A program made the translations under genes and the position numbers. Shown in pieces: positions 20,524 to 32,722 of a DNA stretch of 64,000 bases (position 1 is its first letter; the number at the start of each line of letters is the position of its first letter). The notes beneath the pieces are model-generated. The model saw only the letters and a list, made by a program, of their open reading frames with translations. It was not told the DNA's origin and made no database searches. This DNA comes from Euwallacea fornicatus (taxonomy: Eukaryota; Arthropoda; Insecta; Coleoptera; Curculionidae). The stretch is from NCBI RefSeq assembly GCF_040115645.1, contig NC_089570.1, positions 124,001 through 188,000 on the forward strand, given 5' to 3'.

Positions 20524-22118
20524 CAGTGCCACAGAAAAGTATGCGTACCCCCGTCGAAAACTGCTTTTTTTACATAAGGAATTGGATAATAAAGAAAATC
20601 CTTTTGGAAAAATTATATATGTCTAAACATATAGTAAATTTGTTTTAAACTAAGCAACAAAAAAATCCCTAATTTAACAAAATTAAGAAAACATAATTGC
20701 AACTCAAAAAAGTATGCGTACGAGAGAACTCATCAACAAATAACAAATAAAAAAACCATTCTTAATATTTTGTTGGTCCTTTGCCCTCAACAACTGCCTT
20801 TAGCCTATTCTTCATAGAAAAAACCAAATTTCTAGTCAACACTATTGAAATATCATTCCACTCTTGCGATAGAGCATCTCTTAAATCCTGTTTGTTGTGG
20901 ATCCTCCTCTTTCTTATGCGTCGCTCCAGTTCATCCCATAAATGTTCGATGGGACTCAAGTCCGGAGATTGAGGTGGTGAATGGAGTTGTTTTGGGATAT
21001 TATAAATTAACCATTCTTTTACAATGGCAGATGTATGCTTCGGATCGTTTTCCTGTTGGAAGCACCATCCGCTTGAAAGGCCCAGTTTTTCCGCAGACTG
21101 TTTCAAATTGTTTTTGAGTACGTTCAAATAAACAAATCGATCCATTGTCGTATCTACAAACACCACATTACCCACCCCACCAGCAGACATACACCCCCAA
21201 ACCATCACGGACCCCCTTCCGTGTTTTACGGTAGGAATAATATTTTTAGGATTTAGCTCTTCATTTACCTTTCTCCAGACTCTTTGTTTTCCATCACTAC
21301 CAAATAAATTAAATTTGCTCTCATCACTAAATACGACAGAACTCCAAAAATCATTGGTTTTATCAATGTTTAGATGAGCAAAGTGAAGCCGCTTTTGTTT
21401 ATTAGTATCTGTTATAAAGGGTTTCTTCCTGGGAACTCTATTATGAAAACCCTTGTTGCGAAGAACTGTCCTTACTGTTTCCGAATGAATATGTATTTCA
21501 TGATCGTCTTCCAATGTATTTCGAATTTCCACTGCCGTTCTTCTGGGGTTTTTTGTAACTTAACGGTCAATGGAGCACTTAATGCGGGGAGTTATTTTTG
21601 GCGGAGGGCCACTTCGAGGTCCACCATGAAGTGAATTGGTGGTTGGAAAATTTTCTAAAACTCTTTGAATACTAGATTTGGCCCGTCCAACAATTTTGGC
21701 AATACTGTTTAATGAATTTCCTTCATTCCTCAATCTAATAATTTGTTCACGCAATTCAATGCTAATCTCTTTACTTTTTGGCGCCATATCGATCAATTAT
21801 TCTGTCTAACTAGTGAGAAACCTGTGCACAAGCTGGTCAGATTACAACTATTGCAGAAACCAGACGTTAACTTGCAGCAACATGTCAGATCTTAGAGGAA
21901 TATCGCAAAATCTATTGCCCGTACGCATACCTTTTTGTCCTGCAATTATGAGTTTTTTTATTTTGTTAAAAGAGGATTTTTTTAAATGTTTTGTTAATAA
22001 TAAAATTTAATATATTTTGGACATAAATAATTTTTCGAAAAGATGTTTTTCCTTCTCTGATCCGTTTTGTCCAAACAGCCATTTTTGATTGGGGTACGCA
22101 TACTTTTCTGTGGCACTG
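20524..22118 (-). mobile_element. Tc1-like element H
   Basis: The 1,595-bp element has inverted ends CAGTGCCACAGAAAAGTATG at 20524 and the inverse to 22118, with TA at 20522-20523 and 22119-22120. Inner sites with AAAAAGTATGCGTAC lie near 20705 and 21920. It abuts the truncated right end of G. Confidence 0.92.
20762..21787 (-). pseudogene. Tc1-like transposase of element H, one stop and a changed catalytic residue
   Basis: The start MAPKSKEISIELREQII is at 21787. The helix-turn-helix NSLNSIAKIVGRAKSSIQRV, a GPRSGPPPK linker and a TAA near 21560 (RCSIDR/VTKNPRR) follow. The frame then stays open to GKGPTKY at 20762. The catalytic region has FSDESKFNLFG and SPDLSPIEHLWDEL, but the second catalytic Asp is replaced by Glu (FQQENDPKHTS). 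That change alone should disable or strongly weaken cleavage. Confidence 0.9.
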
Positions 22119-22176
22119 TATATTGACCACTAGGGATATTTGGAAGCAAATTCCGGTTTCATATTTACAGACCTGT

Positions 22177-22302
22177 TTGTGTTCTATAGATGTTAAAAAT
22201 TATCTATAAATTATATTTAAATAATAAAATTGATCATTAATATGAATCCACAGCGTTTTATTTTCAAATAAGCCGCTGTACGAATACTTTTTACACCGAC
22301 TG
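22177..22302 (-). repeat. Element E right terminal inverted repeat
   Basis: Inverted partner of 13751-13876, 8.3 kb away. Confidence 0.88.
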
Positions 22303-22304
22303 TA

Positions 22305-22973
22305 TCTAAATTTATTGGCGGTGAGATCAAACGGTATAACACCAGTGTCGTCTGTTGGTTTTAACTTATTATTCCTGTACTTTATTAATTTATTTTAATC
22401 TCAGTTCAGGCGAGCCTGTTTTCGTTTCGTTAAAAAACGGCATCGTTTCGTTTTGCTTAAAAATATTAGCGGAGAATAATAAGTGTACATATTTACCTAC
22501 GCACACATGTACACAGATATGCAGTTTCAACAATCACGAACTAAATCATGGAAGCACCTAATGGTGGCGGCTTTTCTTTGTGGGTTTCCCCCTATTCGCT
22601 GCCAAACTTATTTTATGGCTTGTTACTCATTTTATCAACAAACTGGGGTATAAACGCAATAAGGAAGAATAAATCGGTCGCCGTAAGCCGGACTAATTCG
22701 CCGAAATTTCAAAAACGAAAGAGTAGCTTTTCTGCCCTTTAAAATTGGATCGGAGCCTGCCCAATTTCATGTTTAAGCGTGTTCGATACGGTCGTCAGTT
22801 ATCCGTCATACAACCAACGGAGGGGCCGAAAAACGCTCACCTGTTCGTTAAATTTGCATTCGGTGAACCCAGTGAGGCCTTACAGCGCAAATATTCGCGA
22901 AATAAATCATGTGAATCGTTGCAAGACTGTTTAACGAATAACATACGCAACATCGGTCTATTATCGATTAATA
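22305..22973. other. Unassigned sequence between elements E and D
   Basis: Short open frames only, none with a recognisable domain. There are no inverted ends. Probably host intergenic sequence. Confidence 0.4.
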
Positions 22974-22975
22974 TA

Positions 22976-23430
22976 CAGGGTGTCTGTAAAAGGTTTTTAC
23001 AACGCTCTACCACAGATTCTTCAGATCAAAACAAGACGATTTAGCCATATTTAGTCTAGTCCAAAAGTTGATAATAACAGCGCTAGAGGGCGTCAAAGTT
23101 GAAAATTAAAAATCAATTTTTTAACATATTTTCCATACTGTACAACATAAAAACGTGAAAGTTGGTGTAGGGGAGTTTTTCATGACGCCGAATTCATATC
23201 TGCTAATAAATTGCACTTACCTGGTAGAGGGCGCCACTTACGGCCCACCGCATGTATTAAATTGATTGAAACTTTTTTACCTCCTGGTATAAATGATTTT
23301 CGAATACAGTAGTGTATTTGGTCATCGTTTATAAATAAAAAAGGTATACCTTGTTGATGTTGCTACGAGGAGCAGTTTACGAGATAAATGCATTTTAGTA
23401 ATTCAGGTGTAAGATTTTAGATTAAACAAC
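22976..23430 (+). repeat. Element D left arm
   Basis: Inverted copy of 24141-24594. Each arm carries two CTCF-like motifs: cgctagagggcgtca (23081-23095) and ctggtagagggcgcca (23221-23236). Confidence 0.9.
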
Positions 23431-23502
23431 TTATTTACTACAAAAAGGTATTCTTGATAAGACCTTTAATAATTCGCAGTAGTTTTACAAGAAAACTTAA
23501 TT

Positions 23503-23585
23503 ACCAAATCATGAATACAAAGAAATAAGAATATCACAAAAACTGTTCAAAGAGTCCACCATTTGCACGTATACAAAGGTTTATA
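23503..23585 (-). repeat. Inverted duplicate of the element D transposase 3' end
   Basis: About 83 bp are the inverted copy of 24046-24127, which encodes the last 17 or so transposase residues (INLCIRANGGLFEQFL), the stop and the start of the 3' flank. The element thus holds two opposing copies of its gene end. Confidence 0.85.
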
Positions 23586-23791
23586 AAATTAGCAAAAAAA
23601 AGTTTAGCAAATATTCTTTAGATAAAAATACGACTTTCAGAAATGTATTTGTCAGGTATTTAGTGTAAACGACTTGCTTTTACACGAACAATTTTTATTA
23701 GTTGTGTCCATTTTTACATCTAAATAAAAGTATTGTCAATAATTTTAATTAATTTGAAAATTAAATTTTCGAGACACATTTTGCACTAAAT

Positions 23792-24097
23792 GTTAGAAAT
23801 CATTTAAATGAACAGTACCCAAATAAATGGATAGGCAGAGGTAATGACGCCCCTGTAAAATGGCCACCACGTTCTCCGGACTTAAATCCAATGGATTATT
23901 TTTTATGGGGACACCTTAAGTCCATGGTTTACATGACAACCGTCGATAACGAAGAACAACTGTGGCAACGTATTCAAGATGCAATAAATAATATTAGAAA
24001 CGACGAAGAAGTTATGCAAAGAGTACATTTTAATTTTCTTCGGCGTATAAACCTTTGTATACGTGCAAATGGTGGACTCTTTGAACAGTTTTTGTGA
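23792..24097 (+). pseudogene. Mariner-related transposase of element D, C-terminal fragment
   Basis: An open frame of 101 codons starts at VRNHLNEQYPNKWIGRG. It contains PPRSPDLNPMDYFLWGHLKS, with the third acidic residue (Asp in PMDYF), and ends CIRANGGLFEQFL. The DNA-binding domain and the first two catalytic Asp are missing, and there is no own start codon. It belongs to the same group as the B3 remnant (SPDLTPLDFFLWGYIKG). Confidence 0.85.
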
Positions 24098-24140
24098 TAT
24101 TCTTATTTCTTTGTATTCATGATTTGGTTTGGTTTGGAAG

Positions 24141-24594
24141 TTGTTCAATCTAAAATCTTACACCTGAATTACTAAAATGCATTTATCTCGTAAACGGCTC
24201 CTCGTAGCAACATCAACAAGGTATACCTTTCTTATTTATAAACGATGACCAAATACACTACTGTATTCGAAAATCATTTATACCAGGAGGCAAAAAAGTT
24301 TCAATCAATTTAATACATGCGGTGGGCCGTAAGTGGCGCCCTCTACCAGGTAAGTGCAATTTATTAGCAGATATGAATTCGGCGTCATGAAAAACTCCCC
24401 TACACCAACTTTCACGTTTTTATGTTGTACAGTATGGAAAATATGTTAAAAAATTGATTTTTAATTTTCAACTTTGACGCCCTCTAGCGCTGTTATTATC
24501 AACTTTTGGACTAGACTAAATATGGCTAAATCGTCTTGTTTTGATCTGAAGAAGTTGTGGTAGAGCGTTGTAAAGACCCTTTACAGACACCCTG
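24141..24594 (-). repeat. Element D right arm
   Basis: Inverted copy of 22976-23430. The motif partners lie at 24333-24349 and 24475-24490. Confidence 0.9.
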
Positions 24595-27499
24595 TATATC
24601 GATTCGAGTCGAACGTCGAGAATTGGTATCTCCTTCGAGACATTTTTAGTTTCCCCTGACTTGCGCTTTATCATTTTTTGTCACGCACACTGATGGTCCG
24701 ATTTGAACACGCAAACGAAAAATCCAGTGACTATAATGCAAATAAATATCTCGATCCATATCTATGTATGTAATCATCGCGAGTTTTCATTACAAGGCAA
24801 ATTATTGAAGAATGATTGTGCTGCTCCATCGTCCATTTTTCAGTTGTCAACATATATTATGCAGTGAGCTTATGCGGCTATTTGATATTGGCTGCGCGTC
24901 TTCGGGTGGCGTATATTTCCTCCACAGTTGCCGAGGGAATAATCGCAGAAAAACCAGATCATCTGACATGATGAAATGTTGCCTCGCTTTGGTTTTTTTT
25001 TTCAATAAACTTTGTTAAGATACACGTCTGTATTGCCTTTGGTCTTCTGCAAAACGGCTCATTATGTGACTGTGCACATTGACATTGTCGGACGAGTTTC
25101 GTTTTTTTCGCTCGAGTTTCGATTTTCATTCACAAGGTAAGGGCCTGGTGACGGACGCAAAAAACGGGGAGGATAATATACTGGTTCAACGGATTTAATT
25201 ATACCTAACGGAAAATCGAACTTTCAAATCCGTAGATGCTCGATTAATTGTTGGTCGATGACAGCAGTCGATGCGGGCGCCAGTACCAAAACAGTTCTTT
25301 GTCTTTACTCGGTAGTATATATATGTTTGCTTAACCATTGTAGGGAAACATATACATATGTACATCGATACTATAAAAAGATAACATCTGCAAACATCTG
25401 GCCGTACACAAAAAGTGCACCGGTGAAACCTAAATCCTTGCCTGACCCATAATAACTCATTACTACCTAGAAACGTGCTATTTGTCGATGAGAACCGAAA
25501 ACTTCCTCGCCTTTCGGATTTTTACGTAGGTATTTAGATCTTTGAAGGTTTGAGGGCTTTTCAGCCGAAACAACCCCGCTAGGTACGACACAATAAAAAT
25601 TTAAACCTTCTAATAAGTAGGTAGAAAACAAACTCATCGTAAAATTGAATCTCTTGTGGCGCCACTGGCTATTAATACACGTATTATTATGTGCTGCATT
25701 CCTGGTTTTATTCTGAATTATTTTTAACACTCGGAAACGTCTTCACACGCATCTCTAAGCACGAAATTAATGAGGCCCCTTTCGAAAACGACAAAGACTC
25801 CGCTGTGGCATTAGCGTCATGTGTACGTGTATGTTATTTCTCGACGCGGTACCTATTTCTTAATGAAATTGTAAACTCACTCCTCGAGTTCTAATTGACA
25901 ATAGAGATTGTTACGCTGGCGCCACTTTTTGAAGGGACGACCGGATTGAAGCTACAAGACTCGTTTTGGCAACAGTGCCGCAAATGACCGGAGCAAAATG
26001 TCATGGGATCGAAACAAATGAATTTATTTTAAAAGCGGGGTATCGTAAGGGGCCAACACAGTGTAAGCGCCGTCTTTGGCAAACGTCGAAATTGAAATTG
26101 GCAACAGTGCAATTGTGACAATTCACAGTTACTGCAGCCAATTCGATCTTCCTCATTGCTCTTTTATTGTAAATTTTTATGTTCGTGATGCCGGCGCTCA
26201 AAATCGATCGATAATTAGTAGCCAAATGTACGCCCAGTGTTTAAATTCTGTCAGTACGTTAACACTTTGGCGAGTAAACCTCAAAACGTGCTTGACAGTC
26301 ATTATTTTCTCCAAAACATCTTAAAAACAGGTTCCAATCGTGTTGAAAGTTGTTTAAGTACATCACTGCAATGACTTGGAGTACCTTAAGTATTTATCAC
26401 GTAGAGAATTTTGTTGTGTTTCGCATTGAGCTTTCGATAAAATCGTGGGTAGATCCTTATTTGCTTAAGAACATTTGCAAATCGTTGCGGACCAAGCCAG
26501 GTTGCATGTTTAAACTGGAATTTTTGTGAGTTTCGCGGAGTCGGTCACATGGTAACCGATGACATAGAGATTTCTTCGGTTGTGACTTGCAAAACCGCAA
26601 CATTTGTTCGCATTATTTGACCCTAAATAAATTCCTAAAACGCGCACCCACTTAAATTCAGGTATGTCCATGGTATTGCGGCTAAATTAAGTCGCAAACT
26701 TCATCAAGCGATTCGATCCGATAAACCGAAAACGCAAATAAGAAAAAACTGAACGCGTCTGCGCGCCAGAGTCGCGGCAATACAACAAAAGCCGATCGCG
26801 AAACCGTTCTTGGAAAGCCGGCCCCGGTCAATTGAATTGTCAATTGCAAAAAGACCAAACGGAAAGAGGTGAAAAAATGTCATCGGAGGCCTGGGATCGG
26901 AAAGTTGAGAAGGCGCATTTATGTACAATATAAGGTCATATATGGTGGACAAGTGCAGATATGTACGTACCAGGTGTGCTTGCATTAGTCAGGGGGATGG
27001 TCAAGGGAAAAATGCGCCTCGAATTTCGTACGAACGTACGTCAATGAACACACCCTCAACATATGTACATTTGAATGTACATATCAAAAGTCGAAACTTC
27101 TAAAGATGAGGATTTCACGGCCTTCCTCGTGGTCGTCTCATCTTCCCGACGGGCTTTCGCTATCGCCTCGGAGAATTTTACGCCGTAGTAGGGGTAGGAG
27201 GAGTGGTGACCTAACTTACATTTTACGTAAATGAGGGTTGTAATTGGTTTTACAATTCCCCGGTATGGATATTTATAGTAAAAACAGACCCATGCTTCGG
27301 CCGCAGGTTGTAAAACAAAGGGTCATATTATCGGCAACATGCTCTTCCATGAGCCGAAGATCTCGTTTGCTCTGTTGGCACAACGGTGCAAACCAGTCTC
27401 CGACGGTCGGGATTGAGCCCAACATTTGAAAATCCACTCTTACGTATGAAACGCGCAGAATCGTGATAGGTTCTGCCCGTTGTGAGAACAAACCCAGGT

Positions 27500-27615
27500 A
27501 GTACCGCGGCGTCTCAACGATTTCAGCGTGCGTGCTTTCACTTCGATTCGGTACGTTTCAGTTCCCCGGCCGTCGCACTTCGTGGTGCCGGTTTGGTTAC
27601 GTGTGTCTTTAGCAG
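27500..27615 (+). promoter_or_regulatory. Candidate promoter and first non-coding exon of the ihog-like gene
   Basis: A CpG-dense stretch contains an initiator-like TTTCAGTTCC and ends in a donor-like tagcaGTGAGT near 27610. It fits a 5' UTR exon spliced to 32714, about 5 kb away. No TATA box is evident. This rests on composition and one splice-like site only. Confidence 0.25.
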
Positions 27616-27771
27616 TGAGTTCTTCAAGCTTATTTAACTAAGTGAGGGAGTGAAGGATTTTGAATTAAAGTTGTTAGGAGTGTATTAATTAAGTTTGCAG
27701 ACGATAGCTGTTGATTGGGGTGGGGAGGAAGAGAACTTATTTCCAGATCTCATAGTGTGTAGAACTTAGTA

Positions 27772-27836
27772 AGTATATGTGTATATTTGTATATATATAA
27801 TGTATATATGTTCGTATATGTATATATGTATGTATT
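27772..27836. repeat. TA/TG-rich microsatellite
   Basis: Imperfect tatatatgta-type repeats of about 65 bp, just downstream of the candidate first exon. Confidence 0.7.
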
Positions 27837-29748
27837 TGTGTAAGTTGTGTCAACGTGCATAGTATTGAAACCGTGGATAAAGGTTCAATTGCTTCAAAGG
27901 GCAATACTGTTTGTATCGAATATTCTACGCTCATTTGAGTCCCTGCTTCCTATCACCCCACCATTGCACCATTCTGCTGTAAAAATGGAACCTTTTCGTG
28001 CATATATTTCAACGTGCTTATGTTATTACTTGAGATGTTGAAAACTACTCGAAAAACTGAGTAAAAATTGAATTTCTCGTCGTCAACTTTCCCTGAATGC
28101 AAAATTTCGTTCAGAACGTCACGGTACTGTCCAAAAATACACCCAAAACCGAAATTGCAGTTTTAATTTGAATAACCTGTATCTGAAAAACGTAGTCGTT
28201 GCAGCCCTAACTTATTATCCTGAAATTCTGCATAAGTTCGCCTCTTAAAATGTGTCCCCAGGCATAATGAACACCCAATATATAAATTTTAAAAAAGCGT
28301 TTCGTTGTATATCCGTAACAAGTTCGTGTCCAGCTTGTTTATCGATGTGTGTAGGTATTAGACCGACATACGTATTATGTGTGTGTTCACAAATAATGTT
28401 GATTCAAATCCCTCTATCTCCAGACATGCAGTTCAAATTCCAAAAATCGATATCAGTTCTATCGTAATTTAACACTTATTTTAGTATCTAATTCTTACAC
28501 TATTATGTTAAAACTCCTATGATTAGTGCTCCAGGTAGCCGGGGTTTACGATCCTCATTTAAGCCCCGTCTGCACCTGCTGCGGGCCGGTGCTGGGATAC
28601 GGGAAAACGGGCAGATTAGTCACGAAATTTAATACCTGCTTACTGTTATTGTTTGTTTATGCATTCGAAAAGGGAGAATAGCAGGCAAATCCCCGATTAG
28701 AATAAACTGCAGAAATGTTTAAAGCAAAAAAGGGATTATATTTTTACTGTGCGTTTTCCATGTCTCGTTTCATGTCTCGAGAGCGTTCTTCACTTCTGAA
28801 AGGTCTGTGCCTCATTTGGGCGCGTTTCAGCAAGTAGCGCGTTCGGTGCTGCTCAGTACGAAATGGAAAATTTCCATTTGCCGCACGGCAAAAATCCCGC
28901 TTTAAAAACCCCCTGTGTATGTCTATCGGACATGTGTTTGGACAAATGTAGTAGCCCCTCCGTTGTCGGTAACACCTATCAAAAGAAGTTATTTAATAAA
29001 AGATAATTAATTAGCAACATTTATATACTCGTTTAAAAAACAATTACGTGTGCATCAAGACAAATTGTCGCGAAAAGTAATCGGGCTTGGTTTCGGCATA
29101 CGAAGAATATTAATCAGTTTTTTCCGTGTACGTACTGCATTTCAATGAGCACATTTATTTATGTGTCGAGTCAAGTGAGATTATCCGTGCCTCAATTCCG
29201 AATATGAGTCCTGTTCGGCATATTCCCTCCTTGAGGTGCAGGAATATGTGTCCTTATGTTGCTCAAGATTTGAACTAGAAATTATAGAGACGCGCGGCAT
29301 TGTTAGAACGTGTACGTAGCTATTAAAAGTACGGAGACTTCCTGTTGGGAAAAATGAGAACGGCGCAAGATGTCATTTGGGCTCGGATGGGACTGGACTG
29401 GATGCTCTGGAGCTATTTATATGAGGTTCCACATAAAGAAGCACACGAAATTAGATTAGCGCGGTTTTTAACTCTAGGTGTGCATAGTTGGCATAGCAGT
29501 GGAATACTACCGACATTCTGTATTATTTGCTTCGCCACGAAGCGCTACACAAAACGGCGCTTATATGAAGTTTCGATGGTGTCCCGAGCTCCTCCAGCCC
29601 AGAAGTCAAGGACGGTAAAAAAACACGGAATTAACATATCGAAGCAGGTAAAAACACGCTCAAATGGTCATTTAGTCGGGTACTTGATAGAGTTTTGAGC
29701 ACAGCTATGACATAAAGATCAGATTTCTTCATCGGTGCAAAACACTTT

Positions 29749-29783
29749 ATTTTTTTATTTATTTATTTATTTTTTTTTTTTTT
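29749..29783. repeat. T-rich low-complexity tract
   Basis: Tttatt repeats merge into a run of T. Confidence 0.7.
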
Positions 29784-32722
29784 GCCGGCAATTGACGACG
29801 TCGTGCTATTAATCGACTAATTAACGGACAAGACACACGGGGAAGCAATGCGTTTCCGGCAAAACGTTCTGGAAACTTCAAATGGCCTTTCCATGCCCCC
29901 GTGGCTCTCTCCATGCAGCAATTTCAATTCGGCCTTTTTTTCGTGCCGTAAAGGCCGCATTGGCAACGCAATCGAGCTTCATTATCGTTTTAACGTCACT
30001 TTTCAATATTTACTTTGAAATAAAACTCAATGCGAAAACGTTCGCTGGGGTGTTTGCGTTAAATCACTTATTTTAGACGATGTATAACATTGAAGATCGA
30101 CTTGTTTACATCATCACCTCGTATGCGTGTAGGTACCTACCTAACGCTCTTTTAAATCGTTGTTATTCAAATATTAATGACCACTGCAAGAGGACGTGAA
30201 ATTATGTCTGTAGCTGTTTCAAAACCGGTAGAACTTGTAGTAAAATTTACCATAAAAGGCCGGTGGTTTGATCAAAAATAGCCTGACTGACACTAAACAG
30301 ATTTTTATGTTAATCCTTCCTCATTAACATATTACTCATATTTAAATCAATGCGTAAAGATAGAATCGCCGAGTTTCCCACTTAAGGAAATACATCAAAG
30401 TGTCAAATAAAACACCCCGATTTTTTGTGTTTCGATAAGTGCTCCGTTCCTTAACTCGTTATCGAAATTTATTTATTTCTCAGCGATCAGGCAACAATTA
30501 GCGGTGCAAAAGGCATTAACGCTCTGGACTACATATAAGCACCTCTCAATTGCTGATCCCCGTAAGCGCAACAATCTCACATTGGCTCCTTATCGATGCC
30601 CTGAAAGCAAACAATATACATTTATGTTTGTTTACCTAATGTTTTCTGAGAATTATCGATTTAGTGCCCTATCTGGCCCCCGTCGACGTGTCCTTTCCGC
30701 AAAAGAGATATGTGTAGGTGTGTATAAGGTCTCTATTAAGTGGCCCAATTTAAAAAGCTTTTCAACCCATTTGCGAGCGCCTGCCATGGCGCTGGCACGG
30801 GCGCACGCATGCATACCTCTGCCCATGGTAAAGTTTGGTGGCGCACATATTACTGATTAGATGCGGGCAAACAATCGCAAAATGATTTAAAAACTGTTCG
30901 ATCGAAAGTCGAGAATTTTCAACTTTTCAACTGAAGATCCCCGCCCGCCTTCTCGCCTCGGCGAACTGAAAAGTACCAACCGACTCGGTCCGGTATTCCA
31001 GCCGATCTAGTATCTCAAAAGGTACAAACATCCTTGAGATGCTGAGTTGATGACTACCATCAATTACATCGATTCCTTATTGACTTTAAATAAAAATGAT
31101 TTATTTAGAATGCTTATTGGAATATTTGTAAACGCCGTGAAGATGAAGCGGTACCTGGAAGGCTATGTAAATTTGGAAGTGAAGAATGCACTAAAAACCT
31201 TCAAGGTGTATCAATATAGAGGTCCTTGTAAAAAGCCCATAAACGAAGATCGATCTACTCGATCTCAGCCATTTCCCTTTATGGTGATGCAATCCCTAAT
31301 GGGAATCTAATATTATTAATGGTGTTTTTCTTTAACCTATTAATTAACCTATTTAAAGCTCGACTATGGTGGGTTGGACTCGTGGCGTGGGCCTACACAA
31401 ATCACAATCATTTACCAAACTAAAATTACTGTACTTTCGTGTAGATAATTTATGCAACTACCTGATTCTGTTATTATGAGAGTTGCACTCTACAGGGTTC
31501 CGACTGTTAACGCTTATTACCGAATGTTCTAGCAGTTATGATGGAAAATTTACTTGCGACAGTGCAACAATAATTCGAGTTATTTTTATGGTTACAAGGA
31601 GTAAAGGTGGTAATGTCACAGCATTTGTGCGGCTTACCATGCGTACCTCTCGAAGTCCCAATTCATCAAAACCTACTTACCACCAATCTCCTTTCTGCTT
31701 ATTCTAAATAGGTACGGTGCAATATTCTCATACATTTCAAATAAAGATTAACGACTCTGGTACTGTGAGCGAGTCGAAGCGGTACCATCGCCGTTCCCGT
31801 CGTCGTCATGAAACGCCCAGTTATTTCCAAATAAAAGAAAATCGAGACCAAGAGGCCGCATTCCAATTCCAGACATGCGAGTGAGCTGTTTACAATGGGC
31901 CCCGAGAAAGAAAAACTATCGAGACAATCGGCGAAAAAACGAGAAGGAAAACGCAAACAAAAAAAAATGCGCTGTGTAAAGGTACTAGTGTAATTAAGGA
32001 GTTTTTGCAGTGGTGGTGCCAATATGCGGAAACTGTTTTAGTAGTCATTCAGGAAGAATGGGAAGCCACCCAAGGCGCCCCTTCGAGTCGAAAGGGAAGA
32101 CCTATCCGTGTTGAGAGGAGCACTTGACGAAGACATGAATAAAAATTACGTATTGAGGGGGATAATTTGTAAAGTTTCAAGTGATTCATGCACGTGTGTG
32201 TGTCAGACATTCTGACCCTTTTCTATAAGTTATGGTATCCGGTGCCCCGGCTGGATTTCCGTTGGTTGCCCATAGTTCTAGTGATTGTACACGTAAATCT
32301 ATACATATACACTCATCACTTAGGTTTTTGTGTATAAACCGATTTAATTTTCATCGCCTTGAAAGGCGTGGGTCTTACCATTTTAGAGCGTCAAGCTCCA
32401 TTCCACTTCGCCTTCAACCACCCACAGGTCTAAGTGCTTTTTTACCGTCGATTATTCAATGCAATATTATTCTTGTGTCCGATTTTACAATTTATATTTC
32501 TTTGATGCAGAACCGATTTTAATTTATTGGGTTTGAGATTATTGAGTGAGGGCATGTTCGGAGGTTCTGGCGTGGGAAATTACGTCATGAACAATCTCAC
32601 CTGCACTTTGATAATTTCGCCCTTAGGGTTGTTTAACTTATTTCACCGAGTTCTATATTACTACTAGTATAATCGGTATAGTTGAATTAAATATGTTTAT
32701 TTTTTCTTTTCAGGGATGCTGC

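Larger units (their letters stand above)
13751..22302 (+). mobile_element. Tc1-like element E, 8.5 kb because of nested insertions
   Basis: Inverted ends of about 125 bp lie at 13751-13876 and 22177-22302, beginning CAGTCGGTGTGAAAAGTATT, with TA at 13749-13750 and 22303-22304. An inner site with the same core (AAAAAGTATTCGTACA) lies near 13972. The element contains F (14004-15550), then the first codons of its own transposase (15641-15708), then G with its inserts, then H. The rest of the E transposase is missing, so a deletion accompanied or followed the insertions. Confidence 0.87.
22976..24594 (+). mobile_element. Long-inverted-repeat mariner derivative D
   Basis: The ends read CAGGGTGTCTGTAAA (22976) and the inverse to 24594, with TA on both sides. 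Arms of about 450 bp (22976-23430 and 24141-24594) are inverted copies with few differences. The repeat resumes further in (23503-23585 against 24046-24127), where the right copy is the end of the transposase gene and its 3' flank. The loop carries only the C-terminal third of a transposase. Its ends and its protein are related to K2 and B3. Confidence 0.9.
24597..32713. other. Non-coding stretch, probably 5' region or large intron of the ihog-like gene
   Basis: No open frame here has a recognisable domain or a good exon structure. Composition is mixed, with GC-richer patches at 26.7-27.6 kb and 30.7-31.0 kb. Simple repeats are listed separately. The next coding exon begins at 32714 behind a good splice acceptor, so at least one non-coding exon must lie upstream. 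Confidence 0.5.

Noticed and set aside
25655..25925. CTCF-like sites at ggcgccac motifs near 25,658 and 25,917
   Set aside because: Spacing to the upstream AG is one base short of the consensus.
29345..29698. 117-codon frame as a gene
   Set aside because: No domain, no exon-like boundaries, composition like its surroundings.
30504..30860. 118-codon frame as a gene
   Set aside because: No recognisable motif and no splice or promoter support.
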